Origin: Bacillota bacterium
GTDB lineage: Bacteria > Bacillota > Clostridia > Acetivibrionales > DTU013
Reading direction: 5' to 3'
Length of the DNA: 64,000 nucleotides
NCBI GenBank assembly: GCA_023418915.1
Contig: JAEZYU010000089.1
Location: forward strand, 1 to 64,000
A program made the position numbers and the translations under genes. The number at the start of each line of letters is the position of its first letter. The first letter of the stretch is position 1. Positions 35,585 through 44,065 of this stretch are shown here, piece by piece. The notes under the pieces are model-generated. The model searched no databases. It saw nothing but the letters and a program-made list of their open reading frames with translations, and had not been told where the DNA came from.

Positions 35585-36502
35585 AGCAGGGGGACGGTTC
35601 TTCTGCTTGGGAAAAGCAGGGGGACGGTTCTTCTGCTTTGCAACTACCCCGTGTTTATGATACTATAAATACGGGGTGGTAATTTATGCCAAGAAAAGCC
35701 AGAGTAAAAAGTGTAACCGGAATATATCACATCATTTTGCGAGGAATGAATAGACAAAGTATATTTGAAGATGATGAAGATAGACAGAAATTTCTTAAAA
35801 CACTAAAGTCCTACAAGGAAATATGCGGTTACAGCATTTATGCATACTGTCTGATGTCTAACCATATACATTTACTAATAAAAACAGGCCAAGAAACACT
35901 AGAGCAGATAATGAAGAGAATAGGGGCTAGCTATGTTTATTGGTACAATTGCAAATATGAGCGGTGTGGACACTTGTTTCAGGACAGGTTTAGAAGCGAG
36001 CCTGTTGAAAACGATGCTTATTTATTAACAGTATCAAGATATATTCACCAAAACCCAATAAAGGCCGGAATTGTGGAGAATATTAAGGAATATCGTTGGA
36101 GCAGTTATACCGAATATATAAAAGATATTGGAATTACGGATAGGGATTTTATTTTAGAGATACTTAATAAAGACAAGATTCAGGCATTAAAAACCTTCGT
36201 TGATTTTATGAATCAACTAAATGAAGATAAATGCCTCGAATATGAAGATAAAAAACAAAGGTTGACTGACGAGCAATTAAAGATCCTTATCGAGGAGCAG
36301 CATAATATTAAAGCTATGATGATCCAGAATGAATCAAGAGAAACAATGGAAAGAATACTAAAACAATTACTAAAAGTTGACGGTGTGTCAACCCGGCAGA
36401 TCTCACGGGTGACAGGTATATCTGCAAACATTTTGTGGAGGATGTGAAGCAGGAGAACCGTCCCCCTGCTTACCGTGAAGCAGGAGAACCGTCCCCCTGC
36501 TT
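35585..36502 (+). mobile_element. Complete RAYT unit flanked by paired REP palindromes
   Basis: Two 25-base palindromes (35585-35609, 35615-35639) of the form AAGCAGGGGGACGG...CTGCTT precede the transposase gene. Two copies in the opposite orientation (36447-36471, 36478-36502) follow it. The first right-hand copy begins on the last base of the transposase stop codon. The arrangement is the classical REP/BIME plus RAYT layout, best studied in gammaproteobacteria. A deleted relative lies at 34302-34547. Confidence 0.88.
35686..36447 (+). CDS. REP-associated tyrosine transposase (Y1, IS200-like)
   Basis: 253 residues. N-terminal HUH nuclease domain: YHIILRGMNRQSIF, the metal-binding MSNHIHLLI, and a conserved Tyr region ASYVYWYN, then GHLFQDRF and SRYIHQNPIKAG. 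The C-terminal 60 residues hold an extra helix-turn-helix (GVSTRQISRVTGIS), as in the Firmicutes version of the family. The protein nicks single-stranded DNA at REP hairpins through a 5'-phosphotyrosine. All core residues are present, so it may be active. It starts right after a short inverted pair (CCCCGT/ACGGGG) in its leader. Confidence 0.92.
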   Translation: MPRKARVKSVTGIYHIILRGMNRQSIFEDDEDRQKFLKTLKSYKEICGYSIYAYCLMSNHIHLLIKTGQETLEQIMKRIGASYVYWYNCKYERCGHLFQDRFRSEPVENDAYLLTVSRYIHQNPIKAGIVENIKEYRWSSYTEYIKDIGITDRDFILEILNKDKIQALKTFVDFMNQLNEDKCLEYEDKKQRLTDEQLKILIEEQHNIKAMMIQNESRETMERILKQLLKVDGVSTRQISRVTGISANILWRM

Positions 36503-37341
36503 TACCCCTGCTTGACTCTTGAGGGGGAGACGCTGTGGTATTTTTTGTACAGCTTGCTGAAATAATATGCGTCATCGTAGCCTACTGCCCGCGCAACGGA
36601 TTTGATCGTATGGCCGCCTTCGAGCAGCATGTCTCTGGCCTTTGAAAGTCTTATCTTGATCAGGTAGTTGATCGGAGTCTCACCTGTTTCTTCCTTGAAC
36701 ACCTTTGAAATATATGCCGGACTTAGATAAATGCTTTTAGAGATAGTTTCAAGAGAGATCTGGCGCATGTAGTTTTCATTCAAATACTTCATCAGGGTGT
36801 TCACAATCACCGCCTTGTCCGAAGAATCGAAGCCTGAAAGTGAGCTTGTATTGCGACGTATTTCAGTTCGCGTAGCTTTCATAAAATATACCAGAAGCTT
36901 CATTACATAAACCTTTATCATCAGCTCACATCCCGGCTCGCTATTTTCCTGTTCGGAACAGATATCACCGCAGCAGTTTAGGAATTCCTGTTCATATTCC
37001 TGCAAATTGTAGACAGGCGGTGCTGTGGTATCAACAAGATGGTTGCGGGGCAGGCCATCAACATTTACATTACCGAAGCCCATGTGCAGCTCCAATATCT
37101 CTTCTCCTGCTCTTACGCTTTTTCCATGTGGTACGTCGGGATTGAACACCAGCATGTCACCCTTTTTTACGCGATATATATCATCGCCGATCGTATAGGA
37201 GCAGCTGCCTGAGAGTACATAAACCATGGATACGAAATCATGAGTGTGTATATTTGACACATGACTTTCATCAAATCGGCGCTTAAATGTAAAATATACA
37301 TGCGGGTTGAAATCCTCTGCATTAAAGCCGAGCTCACACAT
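36502..37341 (-). CDS. AraC-family regulator with cupin sensor
   Basis: 279 residues. Cupin-like N-terminus (HTHDFVSMVYVLSGSCSYTI, KKGDMLVFNPDVPH), then a C-terminal pair of helix-turn-helix motifs (ISLETISKSIYLSPAYISKVF and HTIKSVARAVGYDDAYYFSK). It is divergent from the ABC exporter genes, whose expression it could control. The last residues KQG and the stop codon read into the adjoining REP palindrome, so the 3' end of the gene may have been altered by the insertion. Confidence 0.9.
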   Translation of the reverse strand: MCELGFNAEDFNPHVYFTFKRRFDESHVSNIHTHDFVSMVYVLSGSCSYTIGDDIYRVKKGDMLVFNPDVPHGKSVRAGEEILELHMGFGNVNVDGLPRNHLVDTTAPPVYNLQEYEQEFLNCCGDICSEQENSEPGCELMIKVYVMKLLVYFMKATRTEIRRNTSSLSGFDSSDKAVIVNTLMKYLNENYMRQISLETISKSIYLSPAYISKVFKEETGETPINYLIKIRLSKARDMLLEGGHTIKSVARAVGYDDAYYFSKLYKKYHSVSPSRVKQG

Positions 37342-37524
37342 TAATCATCCAACCTTTTTTTATTAATATATGCCATGCTTCTGCTGACGGCAGCTCCAAG
37401 ATGGAATTGTAAAGCTGTCAATATAAGATTATACATCAGGATATTGGAAATGTACATTTTTTTGGACCACTAAATAACCGATAATAGTGTAAGATGACAA
37501 AAAGACAAAGGCAGTTGATTTAGT

Positions 37525-39267
37525 ATGGCAGAATTTAAATGGGTATGGGGTTTTATAAGGAAATACAGGCATGTTTTCTTTACAGCGCTTGTACTGATGT
37601 TTATCGTTAACCTGCTGAACATGATCAATCCGTATGTACAGGGGCTTTTAGTAGACAAGGTAATCACCGGAGGTCAGATCGATATACTTCTTACTCTTGT
37701 AATGATAATGGTAGGCGCTACGATTTTAAAGTCTGTGCTGAGATACGCATACCTATATATGTTTGAGAGCGTTTCGCAGGGAGTTGCATTCAACGCAAGA
37801 AAAACCATATTCAAGAGAGTACAGGAGCTGGATTTTGAGTTCTTTGACCGGACCAAGACAGGCGATATCATGGCAAGACTTACAGGTGATCTGGAAGCGG
37901 TCAGGCATTTCTCGGCATATGTAATATATTCTTTTTTTATGCATGCCGTTACATTTATATTGGTTGTTGTAATACTGTTTACGATAAGTACTCGTTTTAC
38001 TCTGATACTGCTTGCTGTCACACCTATTACAGGCATTCTGGCAGTGAGGCTGTCAAAAAGCGTCAAGCCTGTTTTCACTGCGATCAGAGAACAGTTTTCC
38101 AGGCTCAATTCCGTAGTGCAGGAAAGTATCAGCGGAAACAGAGTGATTAAGGCCTTTGCCAAGGAAGACTATGAAATATATAAATTCTCCAGGGAAAATG
38201 CCGGCTTTAAGGACTGTAATATCCGGGCAGCAAAGATCTGGGAGCGTTACCTTCCGATGCTCGATTCGCTGGCAGGCCTGCTGTCGGTAGTAATAATCAT
38301 TGTTGGCGGCATCATGGTCATATCTGAGGAAATAACCCTTGGGGAGCTTGTTACATTTAACAGCTTTGTCTGGGCTCTCAACAATCCGATGAGGATGATC
38401 GGATGGCTTATAAATGATACACGCAGGTTTGCCGCATCGGCGGAGAAAATAATGCTTCTGCTCGCAAGGGAACCAAAAATAAGAAGCAGCGAAGCGTTTC
38501 CGGTTGATAAAAGACTGGAAGGACGCATCGAGTTCAGGAATGTATGCTTTGGGTACGGGAAGGAACCTGTGCTGAAGGATATAAGCTTCCAGGCCCATCC
38601 TGGTCAGACCGTGGCTGTGGTGGGGCCTACCGGTTCGGGCAAATCAACACTGGTGAGCCTTATTTCACGATTCTATGACTGTACCAGAGGTAAAATACTG
38701 ATCGACGGCAGAGATATAGGGGATTATGATCTTAAAGCCCTAAGGGAGTGCATTGCAGTGGCGATGCAGGACATATTCCTGTTCTCAGATACTATTGAGG
38801 GCAATATCGCCTATGGTGTGCCTGAAGCATCTGTCGGCAAGGTCGAGTGGGCAGCCGCAATGGCCGGTGCTAACGATTTCATAAAAGAATTCACCGAGGG
38901 CTATGACACTATAATAGGCGAAAGAGGCGTAGGGCTCTCTGGAGGACAGAAGCAGAGGATCGCACTTGCACGTGCTCTTGTAAAGGAGCCGTCTATCATT
39001 ATCCTTGACGATACGACTTCGAGTGTCGACATCGAGACGGAACATATGATACAGCAAAATCTCAGTGAATTCTGTAAAAACAGGACTACGTTCATTATAG
39101 CCCATAGGATCTCGGCGGTAAAAAATGCGGATATTATCCTTGTCCTGAACGATGGAAGAGTCGTGGAGAGGGGTACTCATAGTGAATTGCTGGCTATGAA
39201 GGGGCATTATTACAGCGTATTCCTGAACCAATACGGAGATTTTGACAAAGCCGGAACAGAGGAGTGA
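37525..39267 (+). CDS. Heterodimeric ABC exporter subunit A (degenerate ATP site)
   Basis: 580 residues: six-helix type-IV exporter domain (1-315) and ATPase with Walker A GPTGSGKST, signature LSGGQ and switch His in IIAHRIS. After Walker B the catalytic Glu is replaced by Asp (IIILDDTTSSVD), the mark of the non-catalytic site in BmrCD/TM287-type heterodimers. The partner gene follows four bases after the stop codon. Likely drug, peptide or lipid export. Confidence 0.92.
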   Translation: MAEFKWVWGFIRKYRHVFFTALVLMFIVNLLNMINPYVQGLLVDKVITGGQIDILLTLVMIMVGATILKSVLRYAYLYMFESVSQGVAFNARKTIFKRVQELDFEFFDRTKTGDIMARLTGDLEAVRHFSAYVIYSFFMHAVTFILVVVILFTISTRFTLILLAVTPITGILAVRLSKSVKPVFTAIREQFSRLNSVVQESISGNRVIKAFAKEDYEIYKFSRENAGFKDCNIRAAKIWERYLPMLDSLAGLLSVVIIIVGGIMVISEEITLGELVTFNSFVWALNNPMRMIGWLINDTRRFAASAEKIMLLLAREPKIRSSEAFPVDKRLEGRIEFRNVCFGYGKEPVLKDISFQAHPGQTVAVVGPTGSGKSTLVSLISRFYDCTRGKILIDGRDIGDYDLKALRECIAVAMQDIFLFSDTIEGNIAYGVPEASVGKVEWAAAMAGANDFIKEFTEGYDTIIGERGVGLSGGQKQRIALARALVKEPSIIILDDTTSSVDIETEHMIQQNLSEFCKNRTTFIIAHRISAVKNADIILVLNDGRVVERGTHSELLAMKGHYYSVFLNQYGDFDKAGTEE

Positions 39268-39271
39268 TATT

Positions 39272-41056
39272 GTGGCCAGAAACAAATTTGATATAGATGA
39301 AGAGCTCGATACGAAATTTGACTTTAAGCAATTTAAAAGAATGCTGGGATATCTTAAGCCTTTTGCAGGAAAGGTAGCCGTAACTGTTCTGCTGATGCTT
39401 GCTTCAAGCGCACTTGCTTTGCTTGGACCTTATCTGGTCAAGATTGCCATAGACGAGGTCATCCCATCGAAGGACATACCATATCTGCTGATCCTTGGAG
39501 CCATATTTCTTGTTACACTGATATTTAATACAATTTGTATGAAGTTCAGGATCAGAACTATGTCATACATAGGACAGAGTGTTATCCACAACATTCGAAG
39601 GGATCTGTTTGTACATCTGCAGAAGCTGCCTTTCACATATTATGACAGCAGACCGCACGGAAAAATACTTGTCAGGGTAGTTAATTATGTAAATTCACTC
39701 AGTGACCTTCTGTCTAACGGCATTATTAATCTCATAACAGATATGTTTACACTTGCCGCTATTATCTGCTTCATGCTGTTTTTGAACATCAGGCTGTCGT
39801 TGATATGCTTTGCCGGACTTCCTGTGCTCATAGCTGTTACGATGCTTGTAAAGAATGCTCAGCGCAAAGCGTGGCAAAAGGTCAGCAGAAAACAGGCAAA
39901 CATGAACGCATATATCCATGAAAGCATATGCGGCATGAAGGTCACGCAGTCATTTGCCAGAGAAGAGGAAAACATGAATATATTCCTTTCTCAGAATAAT
40001 GGGTACAGGAAGGCATGGATGTCTGCGGTAAAAATCCAGTTCCTGATGTGGCCATTTATAGATATCATTTCTGTGGTCAGCGTTGCTGCCATATTTATAG
40101 CAGGTGTTCACTGGCTCGGCACGGGAGGAGTCACCATAGGCATTATTATCGCATTCATGAGCTATATCTGGCGATTCTGGGAGCCGGTAATCAATCTCGG
40201 GAATTTCTATAATTCCATAATAAATGCCGTAGCGTATCTGGAAAGGATATTTGAAACCATTGATGAAAAGCCTACGGTAGCCGACCTGCCGAATGCGCAG
40301 GAGATGCCGGCGATACAGGGCTCGGTGGAATTTAAGGATGTGGTCTTCTGCTATGAAAGGGATGAGGTCATACTCAATCATGTCAGCTTCAGTGTAGAGC
40401 CGGGCGAAACTGTTGCTCTCGTAGGACCAACCGGCGCAGGCAAATCCACGATCGTTAATCTTGTCAGCAGATTTTATGATATAGGCGAGGGAAGTGTAAT
40501 GGTCGACGGCAGGGATGTCAGAAGCGTAACTCTGGAATCGCTGAGAAAACAGATGGGAATAATGCTGCAGGATACATTCATATTCTCCGGTACTATCATG
40601 GATAATATAAAGTACAGCAGGCTCGATGCCACTGATGAGGAAGCGATGGCTGCAGCTAAAGCAGTCAGGGCACATGAATTTATCGCAGCTATGCCCGAGG
40701 GATATAATACTGAGGTGAATGAGAGAGGCTCCAGGCTTTCGGTCGGCCAGAGGCAGCTGATTTCCTTTGCGAGGGCGCTGCTGGCGGATCCAAGGATACT
40801 TGTCCTTGACGAAGCCACCTCCAGTATCGATACAAAGACGGAAATGGCACTGCAGGAAGGACTGCAAAGGCTGCTGAAGGGGCGCACATCGTTTATTATA
40901 GCACATAGACTGTCTACAATAAAAAAAGCAGATAAAATTATGTATATAGATGATGGCAAAATAATAGAGCACGGCTCCCATGATGAATTGATGGAGAAGG
41001 GAGGAGCTTACTACCATCTCTACACCGCTCAATATCGCTTGCTTGATGCTATTTAG
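39272..41056 (+). CDS. Heterodimeric ABC exporter subunit B (catalytic)
   Basis: 594 residues from GTG 39272 with AGAGGAG upstream, inside the end of the first gene. Exporter domain with six helices, then Walker A GPTGAGKST and Walker B with intact Glu (LVLDEATSSID). The signature is LSVGQ rather than LSGGQ, matching the usual asymmetry in which each half contributes unequal elements. It forms the working transporter with the preceding subunit. Confidence 0.92.
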   Translation: MARNKFDIDEELDTKFDFKQFKRMLGYLKPFAGKVAVTVLLMLASSALALLGPYLVKIAIDEVIPSKDIPYLLILGAIFLVTLIFNTICMKFRIRTMSYIGQSVIHNIRRDLFVHLQKLPFTYYDSRPHGKILVRVVNYVNSLSDLLSNGIINLITDMFTLAAIICFMLFLNIRLSLICFAGLPVLIAVTMLVKNAQRKAWQKVSRKQANMNAYIHESICGMKVTQSFAREEENMNIFLSQNNGYRKAWMSAVKIQFLMWPFIDIISVVSVAAIFIAGVHWLGTGGVTIGIIIAFMSYIWRFWEPVINLGNFYNSIINAVAYLERIFETIDEKPTVADLPNAQEMPAIQGSVEFKDVVFCYERDEVILNHVSFSVEPGETVALVGPTGAGKSTIVNLVSRFYDIGEGSVMVDGRDVRSVTLESLRKQMGIMLQDTFIFSGTIMDNIKYSRLDATDEEAMAAAKAVRAHEFIAAMPEGYNTEVNERGSRLSVGQRQLISFARALLADPRILVLDEATSSIDTKTEMALQEGLQRLLKGRTSFIIAHRLSTIKKADKIMYIDDGKIIEHGSHDELMEKGGAYYHLYTAQYRLLDAI

Positions 41057-41152
41057 TGAATTTTCTGAAAAACGTATTGACGTAAAGGCGACAATGCTAC
41101 TTCGATGACTCGCTGTTCCTGCTGGCTCGGCAATACCGTGCTGCGGCCTTTA

Positions 41153-42037
41153 TCAAAATGCAGGTACAATAAAGGGCAGGCTTCTCGGGAATATTTCGAA
41201 AACTGCCTTTCTGGTCAGGATTATCTCGCCGTCTCTGTTTAAAGGAATGGGTTTTTCAGAGACGATCTCGACTTTTTTACTCCTGTACAGGCGGACACCT
41301 TTTATGCTGCGGTGCAATCCCCTAATATACTTTGGGAAAAGGCGGAGTATTTTAAATCTTGACATGGCTTCCACATGACATATATCGAACATGCCGTCGT
41401 CGATTTCCGCATCGGGCAGAGCATTGATGCCGCCGCCGTAAAATCGGCCGATTCCCGCTGCGATAAGGAGCGACTTCCCTGAAATTTTCTCGTTATCGAG
41501 CGTAAGCTCCATATACTGATTGCTGCAGATGAGTATTGTGTTTAATATTCCAAATATATATGCCATTTTGCCGGATATCAGCGGCAGCTTCTTATAATGG
41601 CCTGTCTGATATGCAACCTCCGCATCAAAACCGACAGATGATATGTTTATGAAATATTTATCATTGACCCGGGCATAATCGATAAGACGCTCAGTACCTT
41701 CAATGGTCGCTGCGATGGTATCCTCGGGAATGACTCTGCCTACTATGCTCTTTATAAAATCATTTCCCGATCCGCTTGGAATGACTGCAAGGCTGCTTCC
41801 TGTGCCGGCCATACCATTCAGTACCTCATTGAGTGTGCCGTCGCCTCCGACGGAATAGATTCTGCAGTGCTCAGCGGAGCTTTTTTCCTCTGCGATCTCT
41901 GATGCATGACCCGGATACTTTGTCACAACTATCTCATGCTTGATATCCTTAGACTTGCAGTACTCAGTGATCGCCGGGATCAGCTTCATAGTTTTGCCCT
42001 TGCCTGCGACCGGATTGATAATAAAAAGATGCTTCAT
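41153..42037 (-). CDS. Diacylglycerol kinase-family lipid kinase (DgkB/YegS type)
   Basis: 294 residues. It opens with KHLFIINPVAGKGK, has the nucleotide loop SVGGDGTLNEVLNG and SGSGNDF, and the family's RDGEIILTR near the end. Such cytosolic enzymes phosphorylate diacylglycerol or related lipids, returning diacylglycerol from lipoteichoic acid synthesis to the phospholipid pool. It is a lone minus-strand gene facing the ABC exporter. Confidence 0.9.
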   Translation of the reverse strand: MKHLFIINPVAGKGKTMKLIPAITEYCKSKDIKHEIVVTKYPGHASEIAEEKSSAEHCRIYSVGGDGTLNEVLNGMAGTGSSLAVIPSGSGNDFIKSIVGRVIPEDTIAATIEGTERLIDYARVNDKYFINISSVGFDAEVAYQTGHYKKLPLISGKMAYIFGILNTILICSNQYMELTLDNEKISGKSLLIAAGIGRFYGGGINALPDAEIDDGMFDICHVEAMSRFKILRLFPKYIRGLHRSIKGVRLYRSKKVEIVSEKPIPLNRDGEIILTRKAVFEIFPRSLPFIVPAF

Positions 42038-42072
42038 TTTGTTATGTCCTTTGATCGAGTATTATTCGTTGA

Positions 42073-42142
42073 AACTCATAGAGGTAAGAAAAATTTTTTA
42101 CAATCGAAAATTTTTCTTTGAACGATGCGTTATAAAACGACA
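42073..42142 (+). repeat. Copy 4 of the dispersed palindromic repeat (best hairpin)
   Basis: AGAAAAATTTTTTACAATCG then AAAATTTTTCTTTGAAC (42107-42123) then GATGCGTTATAAAACGA. The two A/T arms pair almost perfectly around ACAATCG. It lies just upstream of the lipid kinase gene on the opposite strand. Confidence 0.6.
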
Positions 42143-42241
42143 TGGTTCATCAAACAAGTCAATTATAACATAATGATGATATTGCAGTACATCTCAAAAA
42201 TGATATGATAATTCGCCACATTGTTATTCAGGAGGCAGGCA

Positions 42242-42865
42242 CTACAAAATGATCTTCACAGTTTCTGAAAAAAGGTTTTTAGCAGCAGGTATGGTTTTGA
42301 CATCTCGTTCCCGGAAAAAGCCAAGACATATCATAGCTGCCACTTTGTGCAGATTACTGGCGTTAAGCTCTCTTGCCACTGAATGTCCATCAAAGTCTTT
42401 TATAGTAAAGCAGTCAACGCAATAAAATTTGGCTGCATACCCTATGGATAAAGACAGCAGGTCTATTTCATGCCTTTTGTTCCAATGGCGCTTGATTATT
42501 CCCGGATCTCTGCTGCACATGCCAGCCGTTGGAGTTCCCTTATCATCATCTTCGGAGGTCTTCGTGCTTATGCCTGCCGATACTGTCATATCGTATACTG
42601 TCTGATTGCAATCGAAAACCACCAGTGTATATGCGGATTCTATTACTATTTTTTCACCTGATGCTCTATACAGTTTTTGCAGAAGCACAGGCGAGCCTAC
42701 GGCAGTAATTTCCCAGTGCTTGCTGCTGTATATTGAGAGGCCGGCAAATGCAAGATTCATTATTTTCTCAAGAAGGCCTTCTTCAAATCTCGAATTGTTG
42801 TCATAAAAAGCCATTGAACTATGCTTTTCAAAAAGCTGCCTCATTTCATGCTTCAAGTAGGGCAT
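42242..42865 (-). CDS. Nitroreductase-like flavoprotein, diverged
   Basis: 207 residues from the ATG at 42865 (GAGAGGTG upstream; an upstream in-frame ATG is less well placed). The opening EGLLEKIMNLAFAGLSIYSSKHWEI follows the 'L..il.aA..aPS..n.qpw.f' pattern, and HEIDLLSLSIGYAAKFYCVD the second half of the fold. The region between differs from typical family members, so FMN binding is likely but not assured. Possible NAD(P)H-dependent oxidoreductase. Confidence 0.6.
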   Translation of the reverse strand: MPYLKHEMRQLFEKHSSMAFYDNNSRFEEGLLEKIMNLAFAGLSIYSSKHWEITAVGSPVLLQKLYRASGEKIVIESAYTLVVFDCNQTVYDMTVSAGISTKTSEDDDKGTPTAGMCSRDPGIIKRHWNKRHEIDLLSLSIGYAAKFYCVDCFTIKDFDGHSVARELNASNLHKVAAMICLGFFRERDVKTIPAAKNLFSETVKIIL

Positions 42866-43101
42866 GTTTTCACCTCTCAAGTCTGCCGCCCACTATATTT
42901 TTCCCCCGTATCCTCAGCGTATACATATCATGTTTTCAGAAGATCCTGCCGCTGCAGGCGAGTCATGCGTGAAGCATGTTCAAAGGGAAGTAGGGAGCTG
43001 ATGAGATCAGCTGTTGACTGTCTGCCTGAGCGAAGCGAATTGATCAGGTAAAGCAGGATTTTTTTTATATATGGCGAATATAAATAAATGAGGTGGGTAA
43101 A

Positions 43102-43770
43102 ATGCTGATAGATACAAGTATCACCATCGCATACAAATGTACGTCCTGTGGCAGCTATGAGTTTTTTAATGTTTCGATGTTCACACTGATATACAAAAAA
43201 AATTACAGCTTGACATGCCGCTGCAGGAAGTCATGCATAACTATAAAGCAGGAGGGTGAAAACGGCTTTTTTATCAGCATACCATGTATCGGATGTGATA
43301 ACGAGCATACCTACCTCTTCACAAGAAGATCAATATTACTGGGTGAGCCGGTAGTGTTCAACTGCCCGGAAACGGGGATGCAGATATGCTTCGTAGGAAG
43401 AGACGAGGCAGTCCGTAAAAAGGTAGACAGTCTGGAAGAGGAATTTGATGAACTGATTGATGCATATGGATATGAGAGTTACTTCCGTAATACCCAGGTG
43501 ATGATCGATACGTTGAACCGCATACATGATATTGCATTGAGCGGAAATCTATATTGTGAATGTGGAGATGTAGATATCGATCTGGTGCTGCTGAACGAAT
43601 GTGTGCTGCTCAGATGCGGCAGGTGCGGCGGCAGTAAAAAGATTCCCGCCGCCAAAAACAATGATCTAAAGGATATTCTCGTTACGAGTCAGATACTCAT
43701 AACCAGGGATGCATTCCAATATGATGACGAACTCCTGTCCAGACAATCAGGAGACAAATTCGGGAAATAG
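43102..43770 (+). CDS. Protein with several zinc-ribbon-like Cys pairs, unknown function
   Basis: 222 residues from ATG 43102, behind GAGGTGGG. Cys pairs occur in YKCTSCGSY, LTCRCRKSC, IPCIGCDN, LYCECGD and LLRCGRCGG. An acidic helical middle part (KKVDSLEEEFDELID) splits N- and C-terminal metal-binding halves. It resembles uncharacterised Clostridia proteins. It precedes rho but a separate rho promoter lies between. No function is proposed. Confidence 0.7.
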   Translation: MLIDTSITIAYKCTSCGSYEFFNVSMFTLIYKKNYSLTCRCRKSCITIKQEGENGFFISIPCIGCDNEHTYLFTRRSILLGEPVVFNCPETGMQICFVGRDEAVRKKVDSLEEEFDELIDAYGYESYFRNTQVMIDTLNRIHDIALSGNLYCECGDVDIDLVLLNECVLLRCGRCGGSKKIPAAKNNDLKDILVTSQILITRDAFQYDDELLSRQSGDKFGK

Positions 43771-43823
43771 TTACGATGTTTTTCGCAAAACAGCCTGAAT
43801 CAACTGATTCAACGTTATTATGA

Positions 43824-43853
43824 TTGACAACAGCAATTTCTGGATGATATAAT
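43824..43853 (+). promoter_or_regulatory. rho promoter with long leader
   Basis: TTGACA (43824-43829), 18-base spacer, TATAAT (43848-43853). The leader to the rho start is about 200 nt and holds no open frame of note. Long rho leaders are known to carry autoregulatory attenuation in other bacteria, so the same is possible here. Confidence 0.75.
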
Positions 43854-44065
43854 ATTCTGGAATTATGAAAGTCATTCTGTTGTTTAGATTTCCCTATTAA
43901 ACCAAGGAACTCTTATATGTGTCATATTCAGTCTTAGTCGGGCATCACATTGGTTTGGGATTGACCGAGCATTGTCGATCAGGTCTGATACAGCGCCAAA
44001 CGGATGTTCATATGGATTCTGGATATAAAATTTAATTATATTTATATTAGACAGGTAGGTGGATT

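Noticed and set aside
34302..36502. Repeated 25-base motifs as a CRISPR array
   Set aside because: The repeats are palindromic, occur in pairs at element ends in both orientations, lack regular spacers, and flank a RAYT gene. No cas genes are present.
39950..41032. A 360-codon open frame on the minus strand opposite the second ABC exporter gene
   Set aside because: The plus-strand gene has full ABC motifs along the same bases. The antisense translation is rich in Cys, His and Tyr without domain logic, and no ribosome site fits.
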